Assembly: GCA_017516765.1 (NCBI GenBank)
Contig: JAFXBE010000005.1
Coordinates: 1-48,605 of the forward strand
DNA from: Clostridia bacterium
Lineage (GTDB): Bacteria > Bacillota > Clostridia > Christensenellales > Aristaeellaceae
Reading direction: 5' to 3'
DNA: 48,605 nt
Part shown: piece after piece, positions 16,523 through 26,480 of the stretch
Numbering within the stretch: the first letter of the stretch is position 1
Layout of the letters: the number at the start of each line of letters is the position of its first letter
Notes under the pieces: generated by a model
Seen by the model: only the letters and a program-made list of their open reading frames with translations
The model's database searches: none
Told to the model about the DNA's origin: nothing
Program-made: the position numbers and the translations under genes

Positions 16523-17320
16523 ATGCGTTACGAAACCGTCACTTTACCCGGCGGTGCTACCCTGACAAGCTACATCCCTGCCCCCACCGTGGCGGGAGAC
16601 GACCACCGCATGGGGCTGGTCATCTGCCCAGGCGGCGGCTACACCCATCTTTCCCCCAGAGAGGGCGAGCTGATGGCCCTGCGCCTTGCCGGTCGGGGCG
16701 TCAGCTGCTTTGTGCTGGACTACCACCTTGCCCCGGATCGCTTCCCTACCCAGCTCTGCGATGCGGCACAGGCGGTGGCCTATGTGCGCAGCCATGCGGA
16801 AGACTTCCACATTCAGCCCGACCGTATCGCCATCATGGGCTTTTCCGCAGGTGGGCATGTGGCAGGCTCGCTGGGCGTATGGTGGCAGGATGCCGACCTG
16901 ATGGCGCAGGCAGGGGTTGCCCCCGAGGCCGCCTGCCCCAATGCCATGGTGCTGTGCTACCCGGTGATCACCGCCGGGGAGAAGGCGCACCGCGGCTCCT
17001 TCGTCGCCCTGACCGGCTCGGAAGAGATCAGCAACCATCTGCCCTATTCGCTGGATGAGCATGTTTCCCCCGCCACCCCGCCCACCTTCCTGTGGCATAC
17101 CTGGCAGGATGACGCGGTGCCGGTGGAGAACACCCTGCTGATGGCGCAGGCCCTGAAAGCCTCCGGGGTACAGGCCGAGGTGCATATCTACCCCTTCGGC
17201 GGGCATGGGCTTGCCATGGCGGATGAGACCACTGTCGTACCCGGCTACGACGGGCAGATCATTCCCGAGGTGCAGGGCTGGCTGGAGGATGCCTTCCGGT
17301 TTTTGAAGCAGGTGCTGTAA
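16523..17320 (+). CDS. Alpha/beta hydrolase, acetyl-esterase-like
   Basis: A 265-residue hydrolase of the BD-FAE/acetyl xylan esterase-like group. The oxyanion-hole segment is LVICPGGGYTHLS (about residues 32-44). The nucleophile is Ser in IMGFSAGGHVAG (about 112-116), and the acid/His pair is in WHTWQDDAVP and YPFGGHGL. This completes the catalytic triad. No signal peptide is present, so it acts in the cytoplasm, perhaps removing acetyl groups from imported oligosaccharides. AAGGCG lies 6 bases before the ATG at 16523; another ATG five bases earlier is out of frame. It is flanked by its own promoter and terminator. The natural substrate is unknown. Confidence 0.85.
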   Translation: MRYETVTLPGGATLTSYIPAPTVAGDDHRMGLVICPGGGYTHLSPREGELMALRLAGRGVSCFVLDYHLAPDRFPTQLCDAAQAVAYVRSHAEDFHIQPDRIAIMGFSAGGHVAGSLGVWWQDADLMAQAGVAPEAACPNAMVLCYPVITAGEKAHRGSFVALTGSEEISNHLPYSLDEHVSPATPPTFLWHTWQDDAVPVENTLLMAQALKASGVQAEVHIYPFGGHGLAMADETTVVPGYDGQIIPEVQGWLEDAFRFLKQVL

Positions 17321-17330
17321 CAATTGACGG

Positions 17331-17376
17331 AACCCGGTCTGAGGGATGCCGACATGCATCCGCAAGCCGGGTTTTC
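17331..17376 (+). terminator. Terminator after the esterase-like gene
   Basis: AACCCGG (17331-17337) pairs with CCGGGTT (17367-17373), with an inner GGATGC/GCATCC hairpin (17344-17361), followed by TTT. Confidence 0.7.
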
Positions 17377-17453
17377 TGTTTGGTGCGGCCTTTTTTGGGG
17401 AATGATCACAGCGGTTTTCAGGTCTTTCTAATGACATTCTAAACCTTCTCCGC

Positions 17454-17482
17454 TTGCTGCTGCCTCCATTCTCTGCTATTCT
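17454..17482 (+). promoter_or_regulatory. Possible promoter of the second hydrolase gene
   Basis: TTGCTG (17454-17459) and TATTCT (17477-17482) with a 17-bp spacer, 30 bases before the start codon. Both hexamers deviate from consensus. Confidence 0.45.
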
Positions 17483-17512
17483 GTACCCATCCCATGAAAG
17501 GAAGTTTTTCGT

Positions 17513-18319
17513 ATGACGTACAACGCCCGCAATGGAGAACTCACGCTGGGTACCGCCACCGTTCATTACCTCCGATTCGGCAAGGGAGAAAAGCACCTGC
17601 TCATGATCCCCGGTCTGGGCGACGGTCTCAAGACCGCCAAGGGCATGGCCCTGCCTGTGGCGTACCAGTACCGGGCTTTTGCCAAAGCCGGCTATACCGT
17701 CACCCTGATCAGCCGCCGGGAGCCGCTACCGGAGGGCTTCACCACCCGGGATATGGCTGCCGATCTGGCTGCGTGTATGGAAAAGCTGGGCATTCCCCAA
17801 GCGGATGTGCTGGGCGTTTCCCAAGGCGGCATGATCGCCCAGTGGCTGAGCATCGACCACCCGAAGATGGTGCGCAGGCTGATTCTGGCTGTAACCACAC
17901 CCAACGGTAACGAAACGTTGCATGCCGTTGTGCCCCATTGGATGGAGCTGGCCCGGCAGGGGGATTATGCCGCCATCATGCTGGATACGGCAGAAAAGTC
18001 CTATTCCGATGCCTATCTGAAGAAGAACCGGCTGTTTCTGCCCCTTCTGGGCAAGGTAGGCAAGCCCAAAGACTTTACCCGTTTTCTGCGCATGGCGGAT
18101 GCCTGCCTGACCCACGATGCGGCTGGGTTTTTGGGGTCGATCCACTCCCCTACACTGATCATCGGCGGGGAGCAGGACAAAATCGTGGGGGCGGAGGCCT
18201 CCCGCCGGCTGCATGCGGGGATCGCGGGGAGCGAGTTGTTCATTTACCCGGAGTACGGGCATGCGGCGTATGAGGAAGCGAAGGATTTCTGCGGGCGGGT
18301 GATGGGGTTTTTGGCATAA
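17513..18319 (+). CDS. Alpha/beta fold hydrolase
   Basis: A 268-residue hydrolase of the canonical alpha/beta fold (3-oxoadipate enol-lactonase/proline-iminopeptidase-like group). HLLMIPGLGDG forms the oxyanion region. GVSQGGMIAQW at about residues 101-111 carries the nucleophile serine. GGEQDKIV supplies the acid and YPEYGHAAYEE the catalytic histidine. There is no signal peptide. AAAGGAAG lies 8 bases before the ATG. The MutS-like gene starts 41 bases downstream on the same strand with no terminator between, so the two may be co-transcribed. The substrate is not predictable. Confidence 0.85.
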   Translation: MTYNARNGELTLGTATVHYLRFGKGEKHLLMIPGLGDGLKTAKGMALPVAYQYRAFAKAGYTVTLISRREPLPEGFTTRDMAADLAACMEKLGIPQADVLGVSQGGMIAQWLSIDHPKMVRRLILAVTTPNGNETLHAVVPHWMELARQGDYAAIMLDTAEKSYSDAYLKKNRLFLPLLGKVGKPKDFTRFLRMADACLTHDAAGFLGSIHSPTLIIGGEQDKIVGAEASRRLHAGIAGSELFIYPEYGHAAYEEAKDFCGRVMGFLA

Positions 18320-18360
18320 GCCGCCTTTGCCCGTTACCACAGCTGAAAGGACGAACCGTT

Positions 18361-19977
18361 TTGTTTTCACACAATCAACTGCTGCGGATCTATCAAAGCT
18401 ACGGCAAGCAGCCGGATGTGGAATACTATACCGGCGATATGGAGCATATCCGCACCTATTACCTGACCCGTGCAGCTCAGGAGCCGGATCGTTTCTACAT
18501 CGACGATACCACCTGGCAGGATCTGAACATGGATGCGGTCTACAAGCGCATCAACGCGGGGCTTTCCACCGCCGGTGAGCAGTACCTGTACTACATGCTG
18601 CGCCGTCCCATGGATCGGCGGCAGTTTGAGCAGCACCAGATGCTGACCGACCTTGCAGACCGGGAGCCGGATACCCGGAAGGGGTTGCAGAAAATTCTCT
18701 GGCGCATCGGGCGGTACCGCCCCATCGATCTGGACAGCATGCTGACCACCCGTACCGCCTCCCCTTTCTGGCTGGTAATCTACAGCATACTGTCTCTGCT
18801 GGTCCTGCCCGTGCTGGTGCTCACCTTTATCCGTCCGGATGTAGGCATCTGGATCCTGTTGCCGGTGCTGATCACCAACAGCATCCTGCACGAATACCGC
18901 ACTACCCGCTGCCAGCGGGAGATCCACACCGTCAACTACTGCGTGGGGCTGGCGCAGGCGCTGAGCAAGGTTAAAAAGCTGGGGCATCCCGTGCTGGATG
19001 CACAGCTACAAAATGCATATACCCATCTGGAAAAACTGCGTTCCATCCTGCGCATCGGCCCCGTGCTCACCGGCTCCCGGGGCGATATCGTATCCATGCT
19101 GATGACCGTTCTGCTCTGGGATCTGATCAGCTTTGAGCTGCTGAAGAACCGCTTTGCCCGCCACCGGGCGCATTTTGCGGTGATCCACGAGGCCGTCGGG
19201 CAGCTGGATGCATCCATTGCCATCGCCTCCTGGCGGGCAAGCATGGATCGCTGGGCTTTGCCCCAGCTGGATTTTGATGCGCAGGACGCCTATCTGGAGG
19301 CTCACGAAGTGGCGCACCCCCTGCTGGATGCACCCATCCCCAACGATGCATCCCTCCCCCGTCCACTGCTGATCACCGGGGCAAACGCATCGGGCAAATC
19401 CACCTATCTGAAAGCTGTTATCCTCTGCGCGCTGCTGGCGCAGACCACCGGCACTGCACCCTGCACCCGCTACCGCAGTTCTCCCCTCCGTATCTATACC
19501 TCCATGGCCATCGCCGACAACATACAGGCGGGCGAAAGCTACTACATTGCCGAGATTCGTTCCCTGAAGCGCATTCTGGATGCCCGGCAGGATAGCAGCC
19601 CCGTGCTCTGCGCTGTGGACGAGGTGCTGCGGGGCACCAACACCATCGAGCGCATCGCCGCCTCCACCGAGATCCTGCGCACCCTTGGCGCAAGCGGTAC
19701 CCTCGCTCTGGTCGCCACCCACGATGCGGAGCTGTGCGATCTGGTTGCCGACCAATATCAGCTGGCCCATTTTCAGGAGGAGATCACCGACAAGGATATC
19801 CGATTCGACTACCGCATTCGTCCCGGCAAGGCCACCAGCCGCAACGCCATCGATCTGCTGCGGCTGATGGGCTTTGATGCAGCCATCGTGGATGCGGCGC
19901 ACAAAAGGGCAAGCGGGTATCTGGAAACGGGGAGATGGAGCGGTGCCACTTCACCGCTGCACGGAGAGCCCCAATGA
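18361..19977 (+). CDS. MutS-like ATPase with membrane helices
   Basis: A 538-residue protein. The C-terminal half is a MutS/Rad50-type ATPase (MutS domain V): Walker A GANASGKST at residues 340-348, Walker B VLCAVDEV with Asp420-Glu421, and ATHDAE with His454. The N-terminal half lacks the mismatch-recognition and connector domains of MutS. Instead it has a helical lever-like segment and two adjacent hydrophobic helices (about 136-156 and 161-178), suggesting a membrane anchor. It cannot be a standard mismatch repair MutS. The start is a TTG with AAAGG 10 bases upstream. The stop overlaps the next gene's ATG, so its function is probably linked to that metallophosphoesterase. Similar MutS-related membrane proteins are known, but their role is not established. 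Confidence 0.85.
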   Translation: MFSHNQLLRIYQSYGKQPDVEYYTGDMEHIRTYYLTRAAQEPDRFYIDDTTWQDLNMDAVYKRINAGLSTAGEQYLYYMLRRPMDRRQFEQHQMLTDLADREPDTRKGLQKILWRIGRYRPIDLDSMLTTRTASPFWLVIYSILSLLVLPVLVLTFIRPDVGIWILLPVLITNSILHEYRTTRCQREIHTVNYCVGLAQALSKVKKLGHPVLDAQLQNAYTHLEKLRSILRIGPVLTGSRGDIVSMLMTVLLWDLISFELLKNRFARHRAHFAVIHEAVGQLDASIAIASWRASMDRWALPQLDFDAQDAYLEAHEVAHPLLDAPIPNDASLPRPLLITGANASGKSTYLKAVILCALLAQTTGTAPCTRYRSSPLRIYTSMAIADNIQAGESYYIAEIRSLKRILDARQDSSPVLCAVDEVLRGTNTIERIAASTEILRTLGASGTLALVATHDAELCDLVADQYQLAHFQEEITDKDIRFDYRIRPGKATSRNAIDLLRLMGFDAAIVDAAHKRASGYLETGRWSGATSPLHGEPQ

Positions 19978-20831
19978 AAATCGCCGTTCTATCCGATATC
20001 CACAGCAACCATCATGCCCTGAAAGCCTGCCTTGGGCATGCCGCAAGCTGCCATGCCGACCTTTATCTGTTCCTTGGGGATTATGCAGGCGAGCTGCCCC
20101 ACCCCCAAAAGACCATGGAGCTGCTGTATGCCCTTATGCAGCAGCACGACTGCCGCTTTATCCGCGGCAACCGGGAGGATTATTGGATCGACTATGAAGC
20201 CCGGGGCAAAACCGGCTGGAAAGAATTTGATACCTCGACCGGCTGTCTTTTCTATACCTACCACCACCTGTCGGAAAGGGATCTGACCTTTTTCCGAAAC
20301 CTGTCCCCCACAGCGGAAGTTCGCTTTCCTGCCATGCCATCCATTACCCTGTGCCACGGATCGCCCCGGAAAACCAACGAGCAGCTTCTTCCGAACAAAC
20401 CAAGCACGCGGTATGTGCTGAAAAACGAGCCCAATGCCTATCTGCTTTGCGGGCACACCCATACACCCTGCAAGCTGCGCCATGGAGGCACCACGCTGCT
20501 GAACCCCGGTTCGGTCGGGCTGTCCCACGGCAGCAGGGAAGCCCGGTATTTGATACTGGAAAGCCGGGATGGGCAATGGCAGGAGACCTTCCATGCCATC
20601 CCTTACGATACGGAAGCCATGATCGCAGAAATCGATACTTCCGGGCTTGGACAGCGCGCGCCCTGGTGGTGCGAAGTGACAAAGCACATGCTGCGCGGCG
20701 GCAGCGTGACCCATGATGTGGTGCTGCAACGCGCCATGATGCTTTGCCGGGCAGAAACCGGCGGATGCCCGGAGATCCACGAAAGGCACTGGGAACAGGC
20801 TGTGCATGAGTTACTGTCGTATGGGAGATGA
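19974..20831 (+). CDS. Calcineurin-like metallophosphoesterase
   Basis: A 285-residue phosphoesterase of the MPP superfamily (YfcE/MJ0936-like core). Metal-binding motifs run in order: SDIHSN (Asp8, His10), LGDYAG (Asp36), RGNRED (Asn66), LCHGSPR, and GHTHTP followed by LNPGSVG. The core resembles small cytoplasmic phosphodiesterases; about 90 extra C-terminal residues of mixed helix have no recognised family. The ATG overlaps the stop of the MutS-like gene (ATGA), which indicates translational coupling. The substrate is unknown; cyclic nucleotide, nucleic acid and phosphoprotein are all possible. Confidence 0.88.
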   Translation: MKIAVLSDIHSNHHALKACLGHAASCHADLYLFLGDYAGELPHPQKTMELLYALMQQHDCRFIRGNREDYWIDYEARGKTGWKEFDTSTGCLFYTYHHLSERDLTFFRNLSPTAEVRFPAMPSITLCHGSPRKTNEQLLPNKPSTRYVLKNEPNAYLLCGHTHTPCKLRHGGTTLLNPGSVGLSHGSREARYLILESRDGQWQETFHAIPYDTEAMIAEIDTSGLGQRAPWWCEVTKHMLRGGSVTHDVVLQRAMMLCRAETGGCPEIHERHWEQAVHELLSYGR

Positions 20832-20862
20832 GTAATCGCCGCTGGGGGACGATCAGATCAAA

Positions 20863-20908
20863 ACAGCCCCGGAACGCTCCATACAGGGAGCCTTCCGGGG
20901 CTGTGTTT
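20863..20908. terminator. Bidirectional terminator between the phosphoesterase and fhs
   Basis: ACAGCCCCGGA (20863-20873) pairs with TCCGGGGCTGT (20894-20904), with an inner GCTCC/GGAGC stem. TTTT on both strands lets it serve the plus-strand phosphoesterase and the minus-strand purine operon. Confidence 0.8.
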
Positions 20909-21005
20909 TGTTAGGAAGGATTTGATCGGGGAAGGGGCTGTTCTCCCCCGCCGCACATCTTGCGCCTTCGGGCACTCGCTGTGCTTGCAGGGATCAGCGC
21001 CGGGT

Positions 21006-21061
21006 TGCAGGGATCAGGGGCGCTGCCCCTGACAACCCCGGCAGGAAACTGAGTTTCCTGC
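21006..21061. repeat. Hairpin repeat downstream of fhs
   Basis: The CAGGGG-cgctg-CCCCTG core (21015-21031) matches copies at 14059-14077 and 31462-31478. It is followed by CCCCGG and a GCAGGAAACT-g-AGTTTCCTGC hairpin (21041-21061). It has no T-run. Confidence 0.6.
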
Positions 21062-21091
21062 ACCTTCCTCATTTTCGCCATTATCCATCCA

Positions 21092-22768
21092 TCAGAACAA
21101 ACCGGTGATCACGCCGTTGTCATCCACATCGATGCGCTCGGCGGCGGGCACCTTGGGCAGACCGGGCATGGTCATGATGTCGCCGGTGAGCACCACGATG
21201 AAGCCCGCACCAGCAGACACTTTCACGTTCTTCACCGTAACGGTGAAGCCCTCCGGCGCGCCCAGCTTGGTGGGATCGTCCGAGAAGGAGTACTGGGTCT
21301 TGGCAACGCAGATGGGCAGCTTGTCGTAGCCCAGCTTGGTGAGCATATCCACCTGCTTCTGGGCATTGGGAGTCAGCACCACACCGTCGCCGCCGTAGAC
21401 CTTCTTGACCACCGCTTCGATCTTCTCCTCAATGGAGCAATCCAGATCGTAAGAGAAGGTGAAATCGCCCTTCTCCTCTTCGCAGAGGCGCACCACTTCC
21501 TTGGCCAGCTCTTCGCCGCCCTTGCCGCCTTCCGCCCAAACGGTGGAAAGCACGGTGTTCACGCCCAGCTCGCGGCACTTGGCAATGATGAAGTCGATCT
21601 CCGCATCCGTATCGGTGGGGAAACGGTTCACAGCCACCACGCAGGGCAGCTTGTACACGTTCTTCATGTTGCTCACATGGCGCAAAAGGTTGGGGATGCC
21701 CTTCTCCAGCGCCTGCAGATCCTCATTGGCGAGGGCAGTCTTGGGCAGACCGCCGTGCATCTTGAGGGCGCGTACAGTGGCTACCACCACAACCGCATCG
21801 GGGGTGAGACCCGCCATGCGGCACTTGATATCCAGGAACTTCTCTGCGCCAAGGTCTGCACCGAAGCCGGCTTCGGTAACGGTGTAGTCGCCCATCTTGA
21901 GGGCAAGACGGGTCGCCATCACGGAGTTGCAGCCGTGGGCGATGTTGGCAAAGGGGCCGCCGTGCACGAAGGCGGGGGTGCCTTCCAGGGTCTGCACCAG
22001 ATTGGGCTTGAGGGCATCCTTCAAAAGGGCTGCCATAGCGCCCACAGCATTCAGCTGACCGCAGGTAACGGGGGTATCATCGGCAGTATAGCCAACGATG
22101 ATGCGGCTCAGGCGTGCCTTCAGGTCGGCGATGGAGCTGGAGAGACACAGCACCGCCATGATCTCGCTGGCAACGGTGATGTCGAAGCCGTCCTCACGGG
22201 GCACGCCGTTGATGCGGCCGCCCAGACCGCCCACGATGTTGCGCAGCTGACGGTCGTTCATATCCACGCAGCGCTTCCAGGTGATCTTTCGGACATCGAT
22301 GCCCAGCGCGTTGCCCTGCTGAATGTGGTTATCCAGCATGGCGGCCAGCAGGTTGTTGGCTGCGCCGATGGCGTGGAAGTCGCCGGTAAAGTGCAGGTTG
22401 ATATCCTCCATGGGAACCACCTGCGCATAGCCGCCGCCTGCCGCGCCGCCCTTGATGCCGAAAACCGGACCAAGGGAGGGCTCACGCAGGGCGACAACCA
22501 CATCCTTACCGATGCGGCGCAGACCATCCGCCAGACCGATGGTGGTGGTGGTCTTGCCTTCACCGGCAGGGGTGGGGGTGATGGCGGTAACAAGAATCAG
22601 CTTGCCGTCGGGGCGGTCGGTCTCCTTGAGCAGGTTCAGATCCACTTTGGCCTTGTAGCGTCCGTAGTGCTCAATGTACTTGTCATCCACATGGGCGCGG
22701 CGGGCGATCTCGTCAATATGCAGCATTTCGCATTCCTGTGCGATCTGGATATCAGACTTATATTCCAT
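21092..22768 (-). CDS. fhs: Formate-tetrahydrofolate ligase
   Basis: A 558-residue enzyme that uses ATP to couple formate to tetrahydrofolate, giving 10-formyl-THF. The ATP-binding [18 protein letters not shown] lies at about residues 66-83, and the [20 protein letters not shown] stretch is the family signature. Length is typical (about 557). GAGGAGG lies 7 bases before the ATG. It is the last gene of the purine operon, 19 bases after purL. Its product is the one-carbon donor for PurN and the PurH formyltransferase, which explains its place here. The same enzyme serves acetogenic and amino-acid-fermenting Clostridia. Confidence 0.97.
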   Translation of the reverse strand: MEYKSDIQIAQECEMLHIDEIARRAHVDDKYIEHYGRYKAKVDLNLLKETDRPDGKLILVTAITPTPAGEGKTTTTIGLADGLRRIGKDVVVALREPSLGPVFGIKGGAAGGGYAQVVPMEDINLHFTGDFHAIGAANNLLAAMLDNHIQQGNALGIDVRKITWKRCVDMNDRQLRNIVGGLGGRINGVPREDGFDITVASEIMAVLCLSSSIADLKARLSRIIVGYTADDTPVTCGQLNAVGAMAALLKDALKPNLVQTLEGTPAFVHGGPFANIAHGCNSVMATRLALKMGDYTVTEAGFGADLGAEKFLDIKCRMAGLTPDAVVVVATVRALKMHGGLPKTALANEDLQALEKGIPNLLRHVSNMKNVYKLPCVVAVNRFPTDTDAEIDFIIAKCRELGVNTVLSTVWAEGGKGGEELAKEVVRLCEEEKGDFTFSYDLDCSIEEKIEAVVKKVYGGDGVVLTPNAQKQVDMLTKLGYDKLPICVAKTQYSFSDDPTKLGAPEGFTVTVKNVKVSAGAGFIVVLTGDIMTMPGLPKVPAAERIDVDDNGVITGLF

Positions 22769-22787
22769 GTTGATCCTCCTCGGAAAA

Positions 22788-25700
22788 TCACTTGAAGTAC
22801 TTTACAGCAGCCTCAAACATGCGGATGTCGTATTCGCCGGGCACGTTCTTATACAGACCCGCGCCTACGCGCTCGCTGTGACCCATCTTGCCCAGCACGC
22901 GGCCGTCGGGAGAGGTGATGCCCTCGATGGCGTACAGGGAATCGTTGGGGTTGAAATGCACATCGCCGGTAGCGTTGCCGCTCAGATCCACATACTGGGT
23001 GGCGATCTGACCGTTGGCAGCCAGCTGACGGATCAGCTCTTCGCTGGCCAGGAAGCGACCCTCGCCGTGGGAGATGGGTACGTTGACCACGTCGCCAACG
23101 TTCATCAGGCTCAGCCAGGGAGACTTGTTGGAAGCGATGCGGGTGCGCACGATGCGGCTCTGGTGGCGGGCGATGGTGTTGAAGGTAAGGGTGGGGCAGT
23201 TTTCATCGGTGTCGATGATCTTGCCGTAGGGCACCAGACCCAGCTTGATCAGCGCCTGGAAGCCGTTGCAGATACCGCACATCAGACCGTCGCGCTGCTC
23301 CAGCAGCTCGGTTACACCCTCGCGGATGGCGGCGTTGCGGAAGAAAGCGGTAATGAACTTGCCGCTGCCGTCGGGTTCGTCACCGCCGGAGAAGCCGCCG
23401 GGGATGAATACCATCTGAGCGGTCTTCAGCTCGTTGGCGAAGTCCTCCACGCTCTGGGCGATGGCGGAAGCGCTCAGGTTGCGGATGACCATGATCTTGG
23501 CCTCTGCGCCTGCATCCTCCACAGCCTTGGCGCTGTCAAACTCGCAGTTGGTGCCGGGGAAGGCGGGGATCAGCACCTTGGGACGGGCGGTCTTGACAGC
23601 GGGCTTGGGCCAGCTGGCGGCAACGTGAGAGAAATTCTCCATCTTGGAGCCGCTCTCGGGAATGTTGCAGCTGTAGACCTTTTCCAGCTTGTCTTCGTAG
23701 ATGCCCAGCAGGCTGTCCATGGACAGGCTCTCGCCCTTCAGGGTCAGCTTGCCGTCGTCGGTAACGGTACCCAGCACACGGGCGTTTGCCACATCGCCGG
23801 TCACCTCCAGCACGAAAGCGGCGTAGCTGTAGCCGAACAGCTCGTCCACGGTCACATCATCGTTGAAGGCGAAACCAAGGCTGTTGCCGAAGCCCATCTT
23901 CATCACGGCCTCGGCGATGCCGCCCATGCCGGGGGTGTAGCAGGCCACGGCCTTGCCGGACTGCATCAGGGCATGCACGGTATCAAACAGCTTGATCAGA
24001 CTCTGGGTGGTGGGCAGACCCTGGGCATCGTACTCGGGTGCGAGCACGACCACCTTGTTGCCCGCCTGCTTGAATTCGGGGGAGACCACATCGCCCACCT
24101 TGCCGGTGGTTACGGCGAAGGAGACCAGCGTGGGCGGTACATCCAGGCTTTCGAAGGAGCCGCTCATGGAGTCCTTGCCGCCGATGGAGCCGATGCCCAG
24201 CTCCATCTGTGCCTTGAAGGCGCCCAGCAGGGCTGCCAGCGGCTGGCCCCAGCGGGTGGAGTCCTTGCCGGGACGCTGGAAGTACTCCTGGAAGGTAAGG
24301 TACACATCCTCAAAGGATGCGCCGGTGGCGATCAGCTTGCAGACGCTCTCCACCACAGCCAGATAAGCGCCGTGGTAGGGGCTCTTCTCGGTCAGGAAGG
24401 GGTTATAGCCCCAGGACATGAAGGAGCAGTCGTCGGTGTGCTTCTTTTCCACGCTGATCTTCTGCACCATGGCCTGGATGGGGGTCAGCTGATTCTTGCC
24501 GCCAAAAGGCATCAGCACGGTGCCTGCGCCGATGGTGGAGTCGAAACGCTCGCTGAGGCCGCGCTTGGAGCAGATGTTCAGATCGCCCGCCAGCGCGGTA
24601 TAGTTCTCGGTGAAGGTGCCCTTTACTTCCTTGCGGAAATCCTGTGCAGCCTCCACATCGATGGAGATATGCTTTTCTGCGCCGTTGGAGTTGAGGAACT
24701 CGCGGCTCAGGTCAACGATGGTCTTGCCGTTCCAGTTCATGCGCAGACGGGGCTCGGCCTTGACCACAGCTACGGGGCATGCCTGCAGGTTTTCCTTGGC
24801 AGCCAGAGCGAGGAAGGCTTCCACGTCCTTGGCTTCCACCACCACAGCCATACGCTCCTGAGACTCGGAGATGGCAAGCTCGGTGCCGTCCAGACCGTCG
24901 TACTTCTTGGGCACGGCGTTCAGGTCGATCTCCAGACCATCGGCCAGCTCGCCGATGGCAACGGAAACGCCGCCTGCGCCAAAGTCGTTGCAGCGCTTGA
25001 TCATGCGGCAGGCATCGCCATTGCGGAACAGACGCTGCAGCTTGCGCTCTTCGGGGGCGTTGCCCTTCTGCACCTCTGCGCCGCAGGTCTCCAGAGACTG
25101 CTCGGTGTGGGCCTTGGAGGAGCCGGTTGCGCCGCCGCAGCCGTCGCGGCCGGTGCTGCCGCCCAGCAGGATGACGATATCGCCGGGGGCTGGCACTTCG
25201 CGGCGCACGTTCTCGGCGGGGGTGGCGGCGATCACAGCGCCGATCTCCATACGCTTGGCAGCGTAGCCGTCGTGGTACAGCTCATCCACGATGCCGGTAG
25301 CCAGACCGATCTGGTTGCCGTAGCTGGAATAGCCGGCTGCGGCGGTGGTGACCAGCTTGCGCTGGGGCAGCTTGCCCTTGATGGTCTCGCTGACGGGGCG
25401 GGTGGGGTCGGCTGCGCCGGTAACGCGCATCGCGCCGTACACATAGCTGCGGCCGGACAGGGGATCGCGGATCGCGCCGCCGATGCATGTGGCTGCGCCG
25501 CCGAAGGGCTCGATCTCGGTGGGGTGGTTATGGGTCTCGTTCTTGAACAGCAGCAGCCAGGGCTCGGTAACGCCGTCCACTTCCACGTCGATCTTGACCG
25601 TGCAGGCGTTGATCTCTTCGGATTCGTCCAGCTTATCCAGCTTGCCTTCCTTCTTCAGGTAGCGCACGGCGATGGTGGCCAGATCCATCAGGCAGACGGG

Positions 25701-26480
25701 CTTTACCCGGTTCAGCTCCTTGCGGGTCTGCATGTACTCCTCATAAGCCTTCTGCAGCAGCTCGTCCTCGAAATGGGCATCGTCGATGATGGTGAGGAAG
25801 GTGGTGTGGCGGCAATGGTCGGACCAGTAGGTGTCGATCATGCGGATCTCGGTGATGGTGGGATCCCGCTGCTCGCTGAGGAAGTAGTTCTGGCAGAAAG
25901 CCACATCATCGGCATCCATGGCCAGACCGTACTTCTTCACAAAGGCTTCCAGACCTTCCCGATCCAGCTTGGTAAAGCCGGTCAGGGTCTCCACCTCGGT
26001 GGGGATGGCATAGGTGGTCTTCAGGGTCTCGGGCATATCCAGGGTGGCCTCGCGGGCTTCCACCGGGTTGATCACGTACTTGCGGATCTCGGCGATCTGC
26101 TCGTCGGTCAGGGTGCCGTAGAGGGCGTACACCTTGGCGGTGCGCACGGTGGGACGCTCGCCCTGAGAGATGATCTGGATGCACTGGGCAGCAGAGTCTG
26201 CACGCTGGTCAAACTGACCGGGCAGGTATTCCACCGCAAACACGGCGGCTGCGCCTTCCACATTCAGCTCCCGGGAGGTCATATCCAGCTGGGGCTCGGA
26301 AAATACGGTGCCCACAGCATAGTCGAACAATTCTTCGGTGATGTTTTCCACATCGTAACGGTTGATGAGGCGAACCTTCTCCAGACCCTTGATGCCAAGG
26401 AATGCATTGGCATCGGACAGAAGGGCGCGGGCCTCGTTTGCCAGTTCGGGCTTTTTCTCCACGTAAATGCGATATACCAT
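22788..26480 (-). CDS. purL: Phosphoribosylformylglycinamidine synthase, single chain
   Basis: A 1,230-residue enzyme that converts FGAR to FGAM with glutamine and ATP. It fuses a PurS-like N terminus (about 1-80), two AIRS-type synthetase halves ([14 protein letters not shown] in the first) and a C-terminal class I glutamine amidotransferase (about 975-1230) with GGFSGGDEP, the nucleophile Cys in GICNGFQAL and SHGEGRF. This long clostridial form replaces separate PurS, PurL and PurQ. The start ATG shares a base with the purD stop (TAATG), and GGAGG lies within purD. All glutaminase residues look intact, in contrast to PurF in the same operon. Confidence 0.96.
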   Translation of the reverse strand: MVYRIYVEKKPELANEARALLSDANAFLGIKGLEKVRLINRYDVENITEELFDYAVGTVFSEPQLDMTSRELNVEGAAAVFAVEYLPGQFDQRADSAAQCIQIISQGERPTVRTAKVYALYGTLTDEQIAEIRKYVINPVEAREATLDMPETLKTTYAIPTEVETLTGFTKLDREGLEAFVKKYGLAMDADDVAFCQNYFLSEQRDPTITEIRMIDTYWSDHCRHTTFLTIIDDAHFEDELLQKAYEEYMQTRKELNRVKPVCLMDLATIAVRYLKKEGKLDKLDESEEINACTVKIDVEVDGVTEPWLLLFKNETHNHPTEIEPFGGAATCIGGAIRDPLSGRSYVYGAMRVTGAADPTRPVSETIKGKLPQRKLVTTAAAGYSSYGNQIGLATGIVDELYHDGYAAKRMEIGAVIAATPAENVRREVPAPGDIVILLGGSTGRDGCGGATGSSKAHTEQSLETCGAEVQKGNAPEERKLQRLFRNGDACRMIKRCNDFGAGGVSVAIGELADGLEIDLNAVPKKYDGLDGTELAISESQERMAVVVEAKDVEAFLALAAKENLQACPVAVVKAEPRLRMNWNGKTIVDLSREFLNSNGAEKHISIDVEAAQDFRKEVKGTFTENYTALAGDLNICSKRGLSERFDSTIGAGTVLMPFGGKNQLTPIQAMVQKISVEKKHTDDCSFMSWGYNPFLTEKSPYHGAYLAVVESVCKLIATGASFEDVYLTFQEYFQRPGKDSTRWGQPLAALLGAFKAQMELGIGSIGGKDSMSGSFESLDVPPTLVSFAVTTGKVGDVVSPEFKQAGNKVVVLAPEYDAQGLPTTQSLIKLFDTVHALMQSGKAVACYTPGMGGIAEAVMKMGFGNSLGFAFNDDVTVDELFGYSYAAFVLEVTGDVANARVLGTVTDDGKLTLKGESLSMDSLLGIYEDKLEKVYSCNIPESGSKMENFSHVAASWPKPAVKTARPKVLIPAFPGTNCEFDSAKAVEDAGAEAKIMVIRNLSASAIAQSVEDFANELKTAQMVFIPGGFSGGDEPDGSGKFITAFFRNAAIREGVTELLEQRDGLMCGICNGFQALIKLGLVPYGKIIDTDENCPTLTFNTIARHQSRIVRTRIASNKSPWLSLMNVGDVVNVPISHGEGRFLASEELIRQLAANGQIATQYVDLSGNATGDVHFNPNDSLYAIEGITSPDGRVLGKMGHSERVGAGLYKNVPGEYDIRMFEAAVKYFK

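Noticed and set aside
18361..19977. A mismatch repair MutS or MutS2
   Set aside because: It lacks the mismatch-binding, connector and Smr domains and carries membrane helices; only the ATPase core is shared.
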